Part shown: positions 1 through 10,500 of the stretch, piece after piece
How positions within the stretch are numbered: position 1 is the first letter of the stretch
How the letters are laid out: each line of letters starts with the position of its first letter
Assembly: GCA_015680685.1 (NCBI GenBank)
Contig: MNCI01034769.1
Span: 597,122-644,900, forward strand
Direction of reading: 5' to 3'
Length of the DNA stretch: 47,779 nucleotides
Source: Gnetum montanum
Lineage: Eukaryota > Streptophyta > Gnetopsida > Gnetales > Gnetaceae
Notes under the pieces: generated by a model
Database searches by the model: none
The model's input: the letters and a program-made list of their open reading frames with translations, nothing else
Told to the model about the DNA's origin: nothing
Made by a program: the position numbers and the translations under genes

Positions 1-963
1 CTAATGAAAGATGTCTATTATCTTGTAGAGACATATTTGATTGTGCATCCTTCAAGTCTGCCAAGACATTTGTTGTTTCTTAGAGATGTCTTTCTTCAAC
101 CTTTGCACTTTGAATTCTTTGGTCCTTGTCCACAATCTTGTTCTTCCACAAATCTTCTTGTCTCAATCCAAGTTTTCCTACAAGCACAACAATAACACAT
201 AGATACAAACAACCTTGTCTTTCATTTTTCCTAACATTTTGACATACCAAAGGTTCCACAACTATTTCCTTTCGTTTTTCAATCAACTTCTCTATTACTT
301 ACTTGTGATGCTCCTCACAACTAGTTTCCTTGGTGTTCTATGAAATAAAAACTTATTCCCAGGAATTGGCATGATTAGGCTCTTCTTGAAGTTCAGTGTT
401 TGCTACACATTGGTAGAATTCATCCCAAATATTGGAGTGAATAGAGTGATTACTGGTAAGGAAGTTGAATTTTTTTAAAGACAAGTTAGAAAAGGGCTAT
501 CATAGGAAGCCCCATGAGCTGTTGCATTGCAAAAATCCCTTAATACATGTTCTAGGTAGCAATCAGTCACATAAAATAAAAGGCCTTTTAACTAGCATTT
601 CCCAAGCTCACTCTTAACTCAAAATTAAAGTTGAATTTCTCTTTTAACATCGATAAAATTAAAGTTTATTTTCTTTGTTAACATTGGTTAATTGTAGCTC
701 CTTATATAATTCCAATTCTTGAAATCTCCTACTTCTTGTGTAACTGACTTATGTGCTTCCAATATAGCTTATTTGTTCATCACAATACATGTATTATAAC
801 TTCTATAATAGCCCATTCAATTTCAACAATGTGCTTATTGTAACTTCCACTATAGTCCATTTAATTTCCACAATGCACTATTGTAGCTTTTATTATAGCT
901 AATATATTCTTTTGAAATTGTCATTATGTACATATTTAGAACTCCCCCTATTTTTGAACTCTA
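1..963. other. AT-rich decayed sequence, 3' non-coding part of element A
   Basis: No convincing gene. The stretch lies downstream (in minus-strand sense) of the integrase stop of element A at 964-966, so it is most likely A's 3' untranslated region and perhaps part of its 3' LTR, which would continue past the window start. Short open frames here have no recognisable motif. Confidence 0.45.
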
Positions 964-1158
964 TCATGTTATTAGTGAATGTCCAAAGTAGTGCTTAATG
1001 TAGAGGAAATTAAATGGAAGCTTGAGTTCTATTCCACTTAATGTGGAGAGTTTGCATGTGTCTTCTGACACTAGTCTCTTGACCTAGAATGGACCCCTCC
1101 ATTTGGCTAAAAACTTATCAAAATTATTTTTCTTTCTCATATTTGTAGTAAAACAAGA
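964..1158 (-). pseudogene. Element A integrase, C-terminal end (split by element T)
   Basis: Read on the minus strand, this gives the typical C-terminal tail of plant Ty3/gypsy integrase: KFLAKWRGPF, then one in-frame TAG, then VKRL and KLSTLSGIELKLPFNFLYIK, ending at a TGA (964-966). The pattern matches the tail of element T's own integrase (WEGPFLV near 15085 and NHVYLKRYF at 15177-15203). The rest of the same gene lies on the other side of T, from 18420 upward, so the two pieces were contiguous before T inserted. The TAG and the AT-rich decay make it a pseudogene. Confidence 0.8.
1154..1158. repeat. Target-site duplication of element T, left copy (CAAGA)
   Basis: CAAGA directly precedes the TG of the left LTR and is repeated exactly at 18415-18419 just after the CA of the right LTR. 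A 5-bp duplication is standard for Ty3/gypsy integrase, and it fixes the element's borders. Confidence 0.95.
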
Positions 1159-1240
1159 TGAAACACCGGGAAAATTACGGGTCGGCCTCAGGCGAAGATT
1201 CGTAAATTGAGCAAGAACGCGCCTCGGATTTGTCTAAGGA

Positions 1241-1860
1241 CGAGTTTACGCTCCATCACGCACGGCAGCGTGATGAGCGTGATAAGCTCCGAGACAGTGA
1301 AAGGCGAATTTTTCTAAGGACAAGTTTACGCTCCGTCACGCACGGCAGCGTGATGAGCGTGATAAGCTCCAAGATAGTTGAACACGCCTCGAATTTGTTC
1401 AAGTACAAGTTTACGCTCTATCATGCACGGCAGCGTGATGAGCGTAATAAGCTCCAGGACAATTCCGGGATAATTAAAGGCAAAATCCAGAGAGGCATGA
1501 CAGATTGGCATTTTTACTTGCGGCGCATAAATAAATGGCCTTTACGCTCGTTACGCGGCGGTGCATACCAGCGCGTGGGTCATAATTCAAGTTGAACGCT
1601 CCTTACGCTCCACCACGCGCCGCTGCGTGGTAAGCATAAGTTATGCGTTATTTACGCTTTATCACGCGCAGTTGCCTGATGAACGTAAGTTCCACGCTGC
1701 ACCGTGCATGGCTGCGTAGTGAGCATACGCTACATTTACACTTTGCCACACACAGCTACGTGGTGAGCGTAAAATGATCATGAGCTCATTGTTTTTACAT
1801 CAGTACGCTCATACACGCAACGCAACGCGGATGAGTGATATAGCCTGAAAACAATTAAAA
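1241..1860 (+). repeat. U3 array of imperfect palindromes built on TTTACGCTC...GAGCGTAA
   Basis: At least eight related inverted repeats follow one another: about 1248-1280, 1328-1360, 1410-1447, 1602-1640, 1651-1689, 1694-1731, 1736-1773 and 1803-1837. The best-kept ones pair ACGCTC-ATCACGC with GCGTGATGAGCGT around a short ACGGCA loop. The first three sit in a tandem unit of about 80 bp, the others are more diverged. They lie upstream of the TATA box, where U3 enhancers or binding sites for regulatory proteins are expected. Confidence 0.85.
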
Positions 1861-1887
1861 CACGCTTAGCATGAGCCTATTTCTTAC

Positions 1888-1919
1888 ACGCACAACACGC
1901 AAACGAGCGTGTTGTGCGT
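1888..1919 (+). repeat. Perfect 13-bp inverted repeat in U3
   Basis: ACGCACAACACGC at 1888-1900, six-base spacer, and its exact reverse complement at 1907-1919, about 100 bp upstream of the TATA box. In the right LTR (about 17592-17623) the same structure is eroded by transitions, so the left copy probably shows the ancestral form. Confidence 0.85.
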
Positions 1920-2015
1920 AGTCACAGTCTGACTTAAAAGATCATGCCAGCAGGGCCCGCAATATCCGGGACCTATGTCATCAGGGTTGCGCCTTTCCCA
2001 GGAAGCGTCGTGACC

Positions 2016-2022
2016 TATAAAT
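2016..2022 (+). promoter_or_regulatory. TATA box of element T 5' LTR
   Basis: TATAAAT in the context ACCTATAAATGCC, downstream of the U3 palindromes and about 690 bp before the LTR end, where the U3/R border is expected. The identical box occurs in the right LTR. Confidence 0.7.
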
Positions 2023-2716
2023 GCCTCAATTGACAGAGATACCAGGGTTGGCAAAAAATTCAGGTTAGCATATTTCTGAGCACCAGAGCACTTAGCACTT
2101 TGGAGCAGAAATACAGAGATCAGCACTTTGGCAACCGTGGACATCATCACCTTACAGCCGAAGCAGAGTGCAGATTTGAGCACCGGTGACAGGAAGAATC
2201 TTTCTGCTGAAAAGACTTTATCGATCAGACACAGTTGATCGGTAGAGGTTGGAGCTTGGCCTGCCTTGCATCTCAGCTTAGCCCACGAGGTAGATCGAAC
2301 TTCCGTTCAGACCGTTTTGCTTGTTGTTTTGTGCTTGTTTCACATGCTGTAATCGGGGATTCCCCAGTGTAATTTCTCATACGAAATATACATCTGTGAG
2401 TCAAAGTGTAGATCTTGAAGCTACGTGTTTCTCTTTTGCCAGTCTCCTATTATCGTATTTAGCATTATCGCTGTCGCAATCCGATCGCATCGTTTTTCCT
2501 TTGTTTTACGCCCCCGCGAAATCAGACCGCTTTCTTTTACGCGCTTTACATTGTTTTACTGACCCGTAAGTCCCTGTCTAATCGACAAGACCATTCAGGG
2601 CGCCGCGGATTCGTTTTTTCAGCATAGCCCTCACGTGGATCCGTGGCTAAAACTGTGTACGTCGGAATATCGGTCGGCATTTCCAGCTGCCGACATTTTC
2701 TGTCGTTACAGTTTTC

Positions 2717-2734
2717 TGGCGCTAGAAGGAGGGC
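2717..2734 (+). promoter_or_regulatory. Primer binding site of element T
   Basis: TGGCGCTAGAAGGAGGGC starts six bases after the 5' LTR end. It begins with TGG, the complement of a tRNA CCA end. Element A has a closely related site (15 of 18 bases identical), which argues that this is the functional site. I cannot name the tRNA with confidence. Confidence 0.75.
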
Positions 2735-2955
2735 CTCAGGCTCCGATCTGAATATTTCGGGTAACCCTGTTTAGAGATCTATACCCTAGGCCGTAGACGT
2801 AATACCTCTAGGGAGGTCTAAGGTCAATCGTGTGGTGTAGATCGGTCGCAAAGACGATTTCTTTGAAATCCGGCAGGGTAGAAAGCCTTTTGTGTTGTTT
2901 GTCAACCTTTCTTTAATTCAGATTCGACTTTCAGTCATTTTTTCATCGTTGATCC
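2735..2955 (+). other. Untranslated leader of element T
   Basis: Between PBS and first gag ATG. No open frame or motif recognised; this is where packaging signals would lie. Confidence 0.5.
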
Positions 2956-4944
2956 ATGGATTCTTACTATTCAAACACAACAGCCACAACCGCCATGGTC
3001 ACTGTCGATCTGGGCGTCGCCCCCGTGAACCTGACAGTGACCACAGGGCCAGCCCCCAGTGCAACCGGTCCCCAGGGACCCCTGCGCCGTTCATTGAGGC
3101 TTCAGGGGAAAGATCCTATCTTCGCAGTCATAACCCCTGAAGACTACAATTTCATTTGCGTCAAGATCCAAGCGAGGTTGGCTCTCAGCCGAGCCGAGCT
3201 TGAGGCAAAACGAAACTTTGAGGTGCTCCATCGAGGGGGTTACGATTTCAAACCAGCGGCCCACGATATAATCCCCTTGACCTAGTACCAAAACGAACTC
3301 ATCTCCCAGCTGATCATGGCTAGAGGCCAGGCCTCACAACCTGCGGTAGAGCCCGAGCGTGAGGAAGAAGCAGAAGCAGCAGAAGCAGAGGACGAATTTG
3401 CGGCCATGTCGGAACATTCGTTCCATACATTGACGCCTCACACATACGTGAATCTCTCGTTCCCCTTCAACGGAGAAGCGGCTTCTCTGGACTCGGCCAT
3501 GACCATGCAAGCGCACATCCCAGTTCCCCCTCAGGCCAATGCGTAGCCGTCTGGGTCGCAATAGGTAAACGCACAACCTTCTGGGTTGCAAATGCAGCTG
3601 CACCATAACGCGGGGGTGATCCCGTCGCAGCATATAATTAACATTCCGGCGGCCGGCTCGGTGGCCACCGTCCCCCATTTCATCCCTCACGTGCGAACTC
3701 ACACTATACCATCAACTCGTCCCGAAGTATTCCTGCCCCCACCAACTCAGCAGCATACCACAACCATGCCCCCGCAAATCTTTGCCCCGTACCCTGCGAC
3801 TAGTCACTGGGCCAACCCGGTAACACAATAGCAAACGAACACAGTTTACACTGCACAACCCCCGCCAGCACCAGCGACGCAATTTTCACGGGTGCTTCCT
3901 CGCTACACTTATCATTATGCCCCGCAGCAGGTAGTAGTTAACCCCGCGTCCCAAACCGGTGGGTGGGGGCCTTCGCAGGTCTCCCGACCCGCACGGATCC
4001 CTGCTCCACCGACGGTTAGCCAACCACCTCCTGCGTTTCAGTTTCCTGGGGCTGTTTACCCAGCCCAACCTCCTACTCCTTTCCCTGCTGCACAAACACG
4101 TCCTTTAACAGGTCTGGATCAAGCGTTCCAGCTTATCCAGACGCTTACCGAGGAGGTGCGACGCCTCAAGACCGCTGGATCTGACACCGTTCAGATCACG
4201 GATTTCTATCAAGATGATCCAATTAATCCAGCGGTCCCCGCGTTGTCGCTGCCTCCAGGGATGTCCCTCCCACATTTTACAAAATATAATGGGGAGGGGG
4301 ATCCCAACACGCACTTGGCCACCTTTAGATCCGAATCTCTGTTGTTACAACAATGGCCGCATACTTTGGTCAGAGTCTTTGCGATGTCATTAACAGGGAA
4401 GGCTTTAGACTGGTACAGAGCTCTCCCACGCTCTTCCATCACAACCTTGGAAAAGCTGCTGACCCAATTTGTGACCCGATTCAGATACAACGTGAAGCCG
4501 GAAGTCACATTGGAGCAGCTTATGGGGGTGAAACAGGACCCGCTCGAGCCAGTCCAAAAGTTCATACAGCGTTGGAACGCTACCTTGAATGAGATCCGTG
4601 ATCCGATCGCAAACTCCCACCTGTTGGCCATATTCAAGGGAGCAGTTAACGACTTTATCAAGTCCAAGCTGTATTATCTTTTCCCTGGAGACATACGTCA
4701 AGCCTTCGCTCAGGTCCGGAGCATCCAAGATGCTGCGGAGGCCAGCAAAGACCCGGCATACATCGCTTACAAGAACACGCACAACAAGGCCAAGGACAAA
4801 GGTAAGGCAGCGACCACTACTGTAGCGGCATTGACTGAGAGTGCCAAGAACAAAAACAAGAAAGCTCCGGCAACAACACCACTTGAAGCCACGGCTGGTG
4901 TCGGCACCAGCCAGGCCACGCCTGCCCCTGAACAGGCCCCCTAG
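2956..4944 (+). pseudogene. gag: Element T gag (capsid region), interrupted by TAG codons
   Basis: One frame runs from the ATG at 2956 to 4944 and continues to the protease. TAG codons lie at 3283, 3544, 3562, 3829 and 4942; no TAA or TGA occurs. The N-terminal third is proline/glutamine-rich (around 3540-4090). The conserved gag core is at about 4270-4620: FTKYNGEGDPNTHLATF, then GKALDWYRALP and LLTQFVTRF, matching the Retrotrans_gag pattern. Around 4740-4900 it becomes lysine/alanine-rich. Gag would form the virus-like particle in the cytoplasm. The TAGs sit where glutamine (CAG) is the likely ancestral codon, for instance in the repeated NAQPSG stretch near 3537-3590. Possible readthrough cannot be excluded from sequence. 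Confidence 0.85.
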
Positions 4945-6771
4945 CCAAAGCCGAATTTTGAGCGTAAAGACCGCTCAAAATACGCGGCTCTCCCAATGAA
5001 ACATTCTGAACTGCTAAAACAACTGTTAGCGGCAGGACACATTCAACCTAAGAAAGTGTCCGAGGAGGCCCTGAAGCGTCACAGACGTAACTGTGAATTG
5101 TTGAAGGATCCCTCTTTAGCCCTGCCTAACGAGCCGACAGTTCCAAGATCTTTCAGGCTGGACCGTTTCTGTGACTACCACCAGATGTGTCGTCACGACA
5201 CGGATTACTGCTGGGCGTTGAAAGATGATATTCAACGCATGATCGACGAAGGTCATCTGACACTAGACAGCAGTAACCCCACGCGTCCCGAGAACCAGAC
5301 ATTACATGTATACAAGGATCCGTTAAACGCAAGTTACGATCCTTATACAATCACTGTGGTAAGCACGGATGGTGAGCGTAAAGGGCCGCCAAAACAACCT
5401 TTTGTTTTGCGTATGCCCACCAGTTCACAAAGGGGGGGGACTACTTCTTCGGCAGCAGGTGGGGTCTCACGGCCACCGTTCATTATACGGGCGCCTTCTC
5501 AGGTACGACCTCAGTCACACGTTACAGCCCAAGCCGCAGCTTCGTCTGCGCCCACACCGAGAGCGCCCTTCATCATTAGGGCGCCCCGACCACAGGCTGC
5601 TCCTCTCACGCAAGGGTAGACCTCCAACCAGTACCATCAGGCATCGCCTCCTAAGCGGAAGGAGGAAAACAGTTCTACGCTCGGCTTCTCGAAGCCTAGG
5701 CCCCTGGCCTCTGTGCCTATGACCATGCCCCAGAAGCATGACAAAAGCACAGAAACGCAACAGCCCTCCTCTGGTAGGAAGACGAATAGTCCCTCTTCTG
5801 ACACCGCCCTGCCTCGCGAGATCCGTCTCTTGGGCCGGATGGAGGAAAGTAAGGGGGATAAACCAACCTGCCGGGAGAAGGACCTCCTCGATGCGTTCAC
5901 ACAGGTTAAACAAGCTCTGAAGCAGAAAAACACAACGCTGAGCTTGTATGACCTCTTGATGACTTCTCGAGAACACCGCGAGGCTATGGTACGCATGTTG
6001 ACGTCCATATCAGTGGATGCCAGCTTGCCGGCCGAAGAGGAAGCAATACACGCTATTATGTTTCCTCCTGAAGCCGAACAACCCAAGCCCACCTCGCTGA
6101 CCTTTCTGGACGAGTCTGTTAAAGATGATCCAGAAAAAGGTCAAGTGACGACGGAGCCCATGTTCATCACCATTCGGGTCGGCCAGTACCGGATCCGGAG
6201 GGTGCATGTGGATGATGGCGCGGCTGCTAATGTCGTTCCCTATCCTATTGTGGATAGGTTGGGTCTGGTCGACCAGATCACGCCCACAACGACAGCCTGT
6301 GTAAAATCATTCAATGGAGCACGGGTCCAAGTCAAGGGGACGGTGCGTATTGAGTTCGTGGCGGGGAATCAATTCCCCACAGAGGCCACATTTTTAGTCG
6401 TCGAGGAGATGCCAGGCTTCAACTTGATCTTAGGGAGGTCATGGTTAGCTCAGCTGAGGGCGGTCTCGTCACCTATCCATCAGGAGATACACCTGCCTTA
6501 CGCTGGGGGGGAGGTTATCATACGCGGAGACGAGATCACCCCCAGGACTGTTAGTAACATTGAGGAAGAACAGGATTCAGAGATCGAAACGGCTGATGGC
6601 CAGCCTCCTCTCCAAGCCCCTGAACAGAACAATGACAATGCTGACGGTTTAGCCTGGGCTGACCTGCCATTCCCGGATGATAGCGTAGAGGAGTCGAACT
6701 GTAAACCTCCTCGCCCTTACGCAGCCGTTAACATAAAAACCGTTAAGAGGCAGTTGCGTGCTGATGGGTGA
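4945..6771 (+). pseudogene. Element T gag C-terminus and protease
   Basis: The gag frame continues with one TAG (5617-5619) to a terminal TGA at 6769-6771. At 5170-5211 is the Cys/His cluster CDYHQMCRHDTDYC followed by ALKDDIQRMIDEGHL, the zinc-knuckle-like end of plant Tat gag (family pattern CDFH..GH.T..C..LK..IE.LI). A basic/proline-rich linker follows. The aspartic protease lies at about 6150-6450: VHVDDGAAANVVPY carries the catalytic Asp in a D-D-G version of the usual D-S/T-G, and FNLILGRSWLA is the second conserved block. The protease matures the polyprotein inside the particle. The frame ends in an acidic tail with no RT, which is unusual unless a spliced RNA joins it to the RT exon further on. 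Confidence 0.85.
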
Positions 6772-6984
6772 ACGAAGCTCTCCAGCGTGCGTGCATGTAA
6801 GTTAGCATATCTATCAGTCAATAGTCTCCTTATGTCTATGTGCTTTATGTCTGTGAGCTTTTATGCCTTTTACGCTTTGCATTTTGCCTTTTGCCTTTTA
6901 CGCTTTGCCTCTTGCCTTCACCTATTACGCATGTTAACGATATGGCTTTACTACTTTACGCAACGTCCAGGGTTACGTTCTGTT

Positions 6985-7190
6985 ACGCAATTTACGCATT
7001 GGCCCGCAATGGCCTTAAACTAGTCGTCTAACTTACAATTTACGCATCGGCCCGCAACGGCCTTATACTAGTCATCTAACTAACAATTAACACATTGGCC
7101 CGCAACGGCCTTAAACTAGTAGTTACTTTGCCATTTACGCATTGCTTCGTAATCTATTTACGTTTTCGGCCCGCAATGGCCTTAAACTAA
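6985..7190 (+). repeat. Tandem repeat, about 50-bp unit, with TTTACGCATTGGCCCGCAA
   Basis: Four imperfect units, each with TTTACGCAT-GGCCCGCAATGGCCTT and ACTAGT, start near 6988, 7037, 7086 and 7133. The GGCC-CGCAAT-GGCC core is itself a short inverted repeat. It separates the protease end from the 3' end of the antisense gene. The preceding stretch 6860-6985 is a looser TTTACGC/TTGCC-rich sequence. Confidence 0.8.
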
Positions 7191-7291
7191 GGTAAAAATA
7201 ACAAAAAAATATGATAGATAGCTAATAGTCAATCAAAATTTATAACATGTTGTCTTTCAAAACATTTGTGACATAATGCCAGAAAACAAAA

Positions 7292-7522
7292 TCACGCATG
7301 ACCCATACTGCCACTATCACCCGTGTCTTTCAACTCCAAATCTAAACCCATAAGGTCGTCCTCCAGTAGGCCATCGTTTTCGGGGAGTATCCCTCCTGGA
7401 AAGATTGTCTCTTCTTCTAATGCTGGCTCCACAGGAAGACGCTCTTCGTCGTGTTCCACCTCTGCCTCCATAGTTTCCTCCTCTAGCCCCTCGGTGGGCG
7501 GATGTTCTCCACCTTCTGGTAT
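7292..7522 (-). CDS. Exon 8 of the antisense gene: acidic C-terminus
   Basis: 76 residues plus TGA at 7292-7294. Very rich in Glu and Asp (for example EGLEEETMEAEVEHDEERLP), with a net acidic tail like those of transcription activators or chromatin proteins. The acceptor reads TTTGTGTTTCAG, a clean plant 3' splice site. Confidence 0.7.
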   Translation of the reverse strand: MPEGGEHPPTEGLEEETMEAEVEHDEERLPVEPALEEETIFPGGILPENDGLLEDDLMGLDLELKDTGDSGSMGHA

Positions 7523-10500
7523 CTGAAACACAAATAGCGTAAACATTAACATAGGCAACAGCATGTCAGGAAACGCGCTGGCTTAGCCATGCGTGCACTT
7601 ACCCGAGATGACCCAGCTTCAGCAGCAAAGGGAAGTTTATCTAGGCCGGCCCACAAACGCTTCATGATTTCCTCCTCTGTTAGGTCTTGCCACACATCTT
7701 CGCCCAAAGCCATCCCTGCTTTTACCTTCCCTTTCTCCACGCTACTCCAAGCGGGAGGATCTGGGTAGAAGGTAGGGATCGAAGCTTGATTCCCAGGAAA
7801 GACCATCGTTCTTTCCGGAGATGCAGTGACGAACACCTGTTCTTCAAACTTCTTGAAGGCCTCGGACGCTCCGATGGTGTCCACAAAGACCTCCAGGGAC
7901 CGTGCTTTAATAGCAGACTCACGGTAGCGTTTCCTATAGGCGGTGCTTTCCCTTTTGTACACGTGCTTGTGGTCCTTCTCCTTCTGCCCCCATTCCTGAA
8001 CACCCGCGCAGTAGTCCCTCCAGTCTTGGCTCTTCTGAGCAAGGAGCTCTATTTGCATCCTTTGCTCGACTAACGCTCGGCTGGTCTGTACGCTGTTCCT
8101 GATTGCTGTCCAATAACGGGAATGATCAATCATAGCAGTACGCCAGTCTTCGTCGCCCGTCACTCGAGCCTGCAGGAACTCGTAGCGCACCCTCAGGTCC
8201 TCGGCTTCCTTAGTCAAGGACTCGATCCTTTGTTCCAACCGCTGCAGTTTTTTCCATAGGGCTTCGTTGATATTTCTGCTTTCCCACACGGAGCGTGTCG
8301 AGCGTAACGCACATTTACGCATTGCATCATAAATGTTGCGTGGCACGACTGCCCCATCAGATGGAGGCTCTGCTGTGTCCAGGTCAATGGGCTCTGCGGG
8401 GTCCCATCGAAGGTGAGCTCCTGACAGAAAACAAACATCAAGACAGATGACAGATTATCAGCAAGACACTACGCAGTTGCTTTTATTAACTTACCAGCGC
8501 CAGGGTCAGAGTGTTCGAGACGCTCGATCATGTCGTTAATCACGCCTTCCATGAAGGCAAACTTGTCGGGGAAGTCCCTCCACGCTTCGTTAGCAGCAGC
8601 CGACGTCGAGGCATCTCCTTCTTCTACAACATAACTCGGTTACATATTACCCGTTTACAGACATTTGCAAAACCCGTAAAAACATATGCTCATTACCTCT
8701 GCCGGTGACAGTGGCAACGTCGTCAACATTTTCCCTACTGCTTGCCGTTTCACGCACTGGGGTCTGTGCGTCTCTCGTTCCAGTAGCAGGAGCTTCCTCC
8801 CCAGTCTGTACGTGGCTCCCACTAGCAGCTGGGGCTGCCTCACGTGCTGAAGGCTGCGCACGACGCGTGCTAGCAGCTGGGGCCTCTGTTTCCAAAATCG
8901 AGGCCCCCTCTCCATGCTTTAACACCATTGCCCCTGTCTCAGGGGTCAGTCGACCTGTCTTTTTTGCTGTTTACATCCTCATGCGTTAGAACACAATTCC
9001 ACTAGTCAAACTTACATATTGCGTATACAGGCTTTACACTTACCAGGCGGAGGCTTAGTCCGCTGCATCGTGAGCCCTACGGTGTGGCCAGCTTCGCCTC
9101 CAGGGGCCTCAGCCACACGGAGCCTCTTCCGCCGAGCTGCAGGCTCCACGATTTCCTCCGCCAAGCGTTTCCCCCGCGAGGCATCGCCAGTATAGGTAGG
9201 CATTATCCCTCCTACACTATCGAGACCCCGCACTCGGGGTGCCGTCATGCCTTTGGTAGTCACGGACATTGACTCTCCGATCCCTTCCGGCGGATCCTGC
9301 CCATGGGTAGTGCTGAGGATGTGGGCGATCCAGGGTTTGGACAGTTGGTCTCGGTCCTGCTGTACCCAGACCCCATTCTTTTGGACGACCAAATACTCCG
9401 CAAACCGTCGAAGGACAGCTATAAAAAAGGCATGATGCACGTTGAAGCGAGACTCAAGCTTCTCGCGAAGCTTGACCATCTCGCTCCGCAAACCCTTGGC
9501 GAGATGACTGCCCCAGTCGAAACGGGCTCCCTCCTCCAGCACCTCTCGCATAATACGCGTCTGTTCCACTGAAAAGTACCGCGCTTGCGAGAGGGTTTTG
9601 GGGAAGGTACGGGCCCGAAAAAGGGGATACAGCGTTTTGGCAGTCGGCAGCTCGAACTGTTCACAGGGGAATCCCTTGGTATCCTTAGGGACCCTGGCCC
9701 ACTCCTGCAGAAGCGCCTCCACTTTGACGCCCCTCTGGGCCTTCACGTCTACAGGAAGGCCACTGGAGGGAACACCAAACAGGTCTGAGAAGACCTGTGC
9801 GTTAATGTCAAAATTCACACGCACGTTGTGCACGCGCGTGCTGAAGCGGTCGGCCCTCGCATTAAAGGAGTCCACCAAGCCGATCATCTCGCTGGCGGGG
9901 ACGTCAGGGGTGGCGGCTAAGAACAGGTGCAGCAACCCTGCGGTCTGGAGGTTGGTCACCACCACAGCTGGGGCTGCTGAGTGGCCAAGCCAACGCTGTG
10001 CCTCTTTGATGTCCCCATAACGAAAGAGGACATCTCTGGCCTCGCGGCCGGAAATTGTAAGGGTAATCTCCCGGGATTCCCTGACTGTAAGTCAAAGATG
10101 CAACCCAAAAACGCAACACATCACACAAACATTATTGCAAAAATCATAACTCGTAATGACGTAAGTAGCACTAAACACGCAACAACCTTACCGGGGCCAA
10201 ACGGCAACGGGAATTGCGGGAGTTCTATCTCCACGTCCTCGACGCTGAGTGGTGGATCCAGCGTCCAATCCTCGTGCAGCCACCCGAGGTCTTTGCACTT
10301 CTTGAAGGCCTCTGCGTAGCATGAGTGGTACTCACGCATCTCGTGGCCGATTTGCCCGATAAGGCCGGCACGAACGTTATTCGTCGCGGTGAACAGCGTT
10401 ATCGCCGTTTCGGCACAGGGTAGCGTATCGCCGTCACCGATTAGTTTGTTGTCGCGGATAAAAAACCTGTATAATACAGCGTAAGTTCACTTTACGCTCT

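Larger units (their letters stand above)
1159..2710 (+). repeat. Element T 5' LTR
   Basis: 1552 bp, starting TGAAACAC and ending GTCGTTACA, matching 16792-18414 almost throughout. The first ~700 bp (U3) hold the palindromic repeat array; a TATA box lies at 2016-2022, so transcription would start near 2045-2050. The LTR is 71 bp shorter than its partner because it has one fewer U3 repeat unit. Confidence 0.95.

Noticed and set aside
1241-1480. CRISPR-like appearance of the repeated palindromes
   Set aside because: Units are imperfect, unequal in spacing, lack unique spacers and sit in a plant LTR U3.
1230-2569. Open frames within the LTR (1230-1595, 1884-2183, 2321-2569) and their right-LTR copies
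   Set aside because: They arise from palindromic repeats and GC-rich LTR sequence. The two LTRs share them by duplication, and they show no domain.
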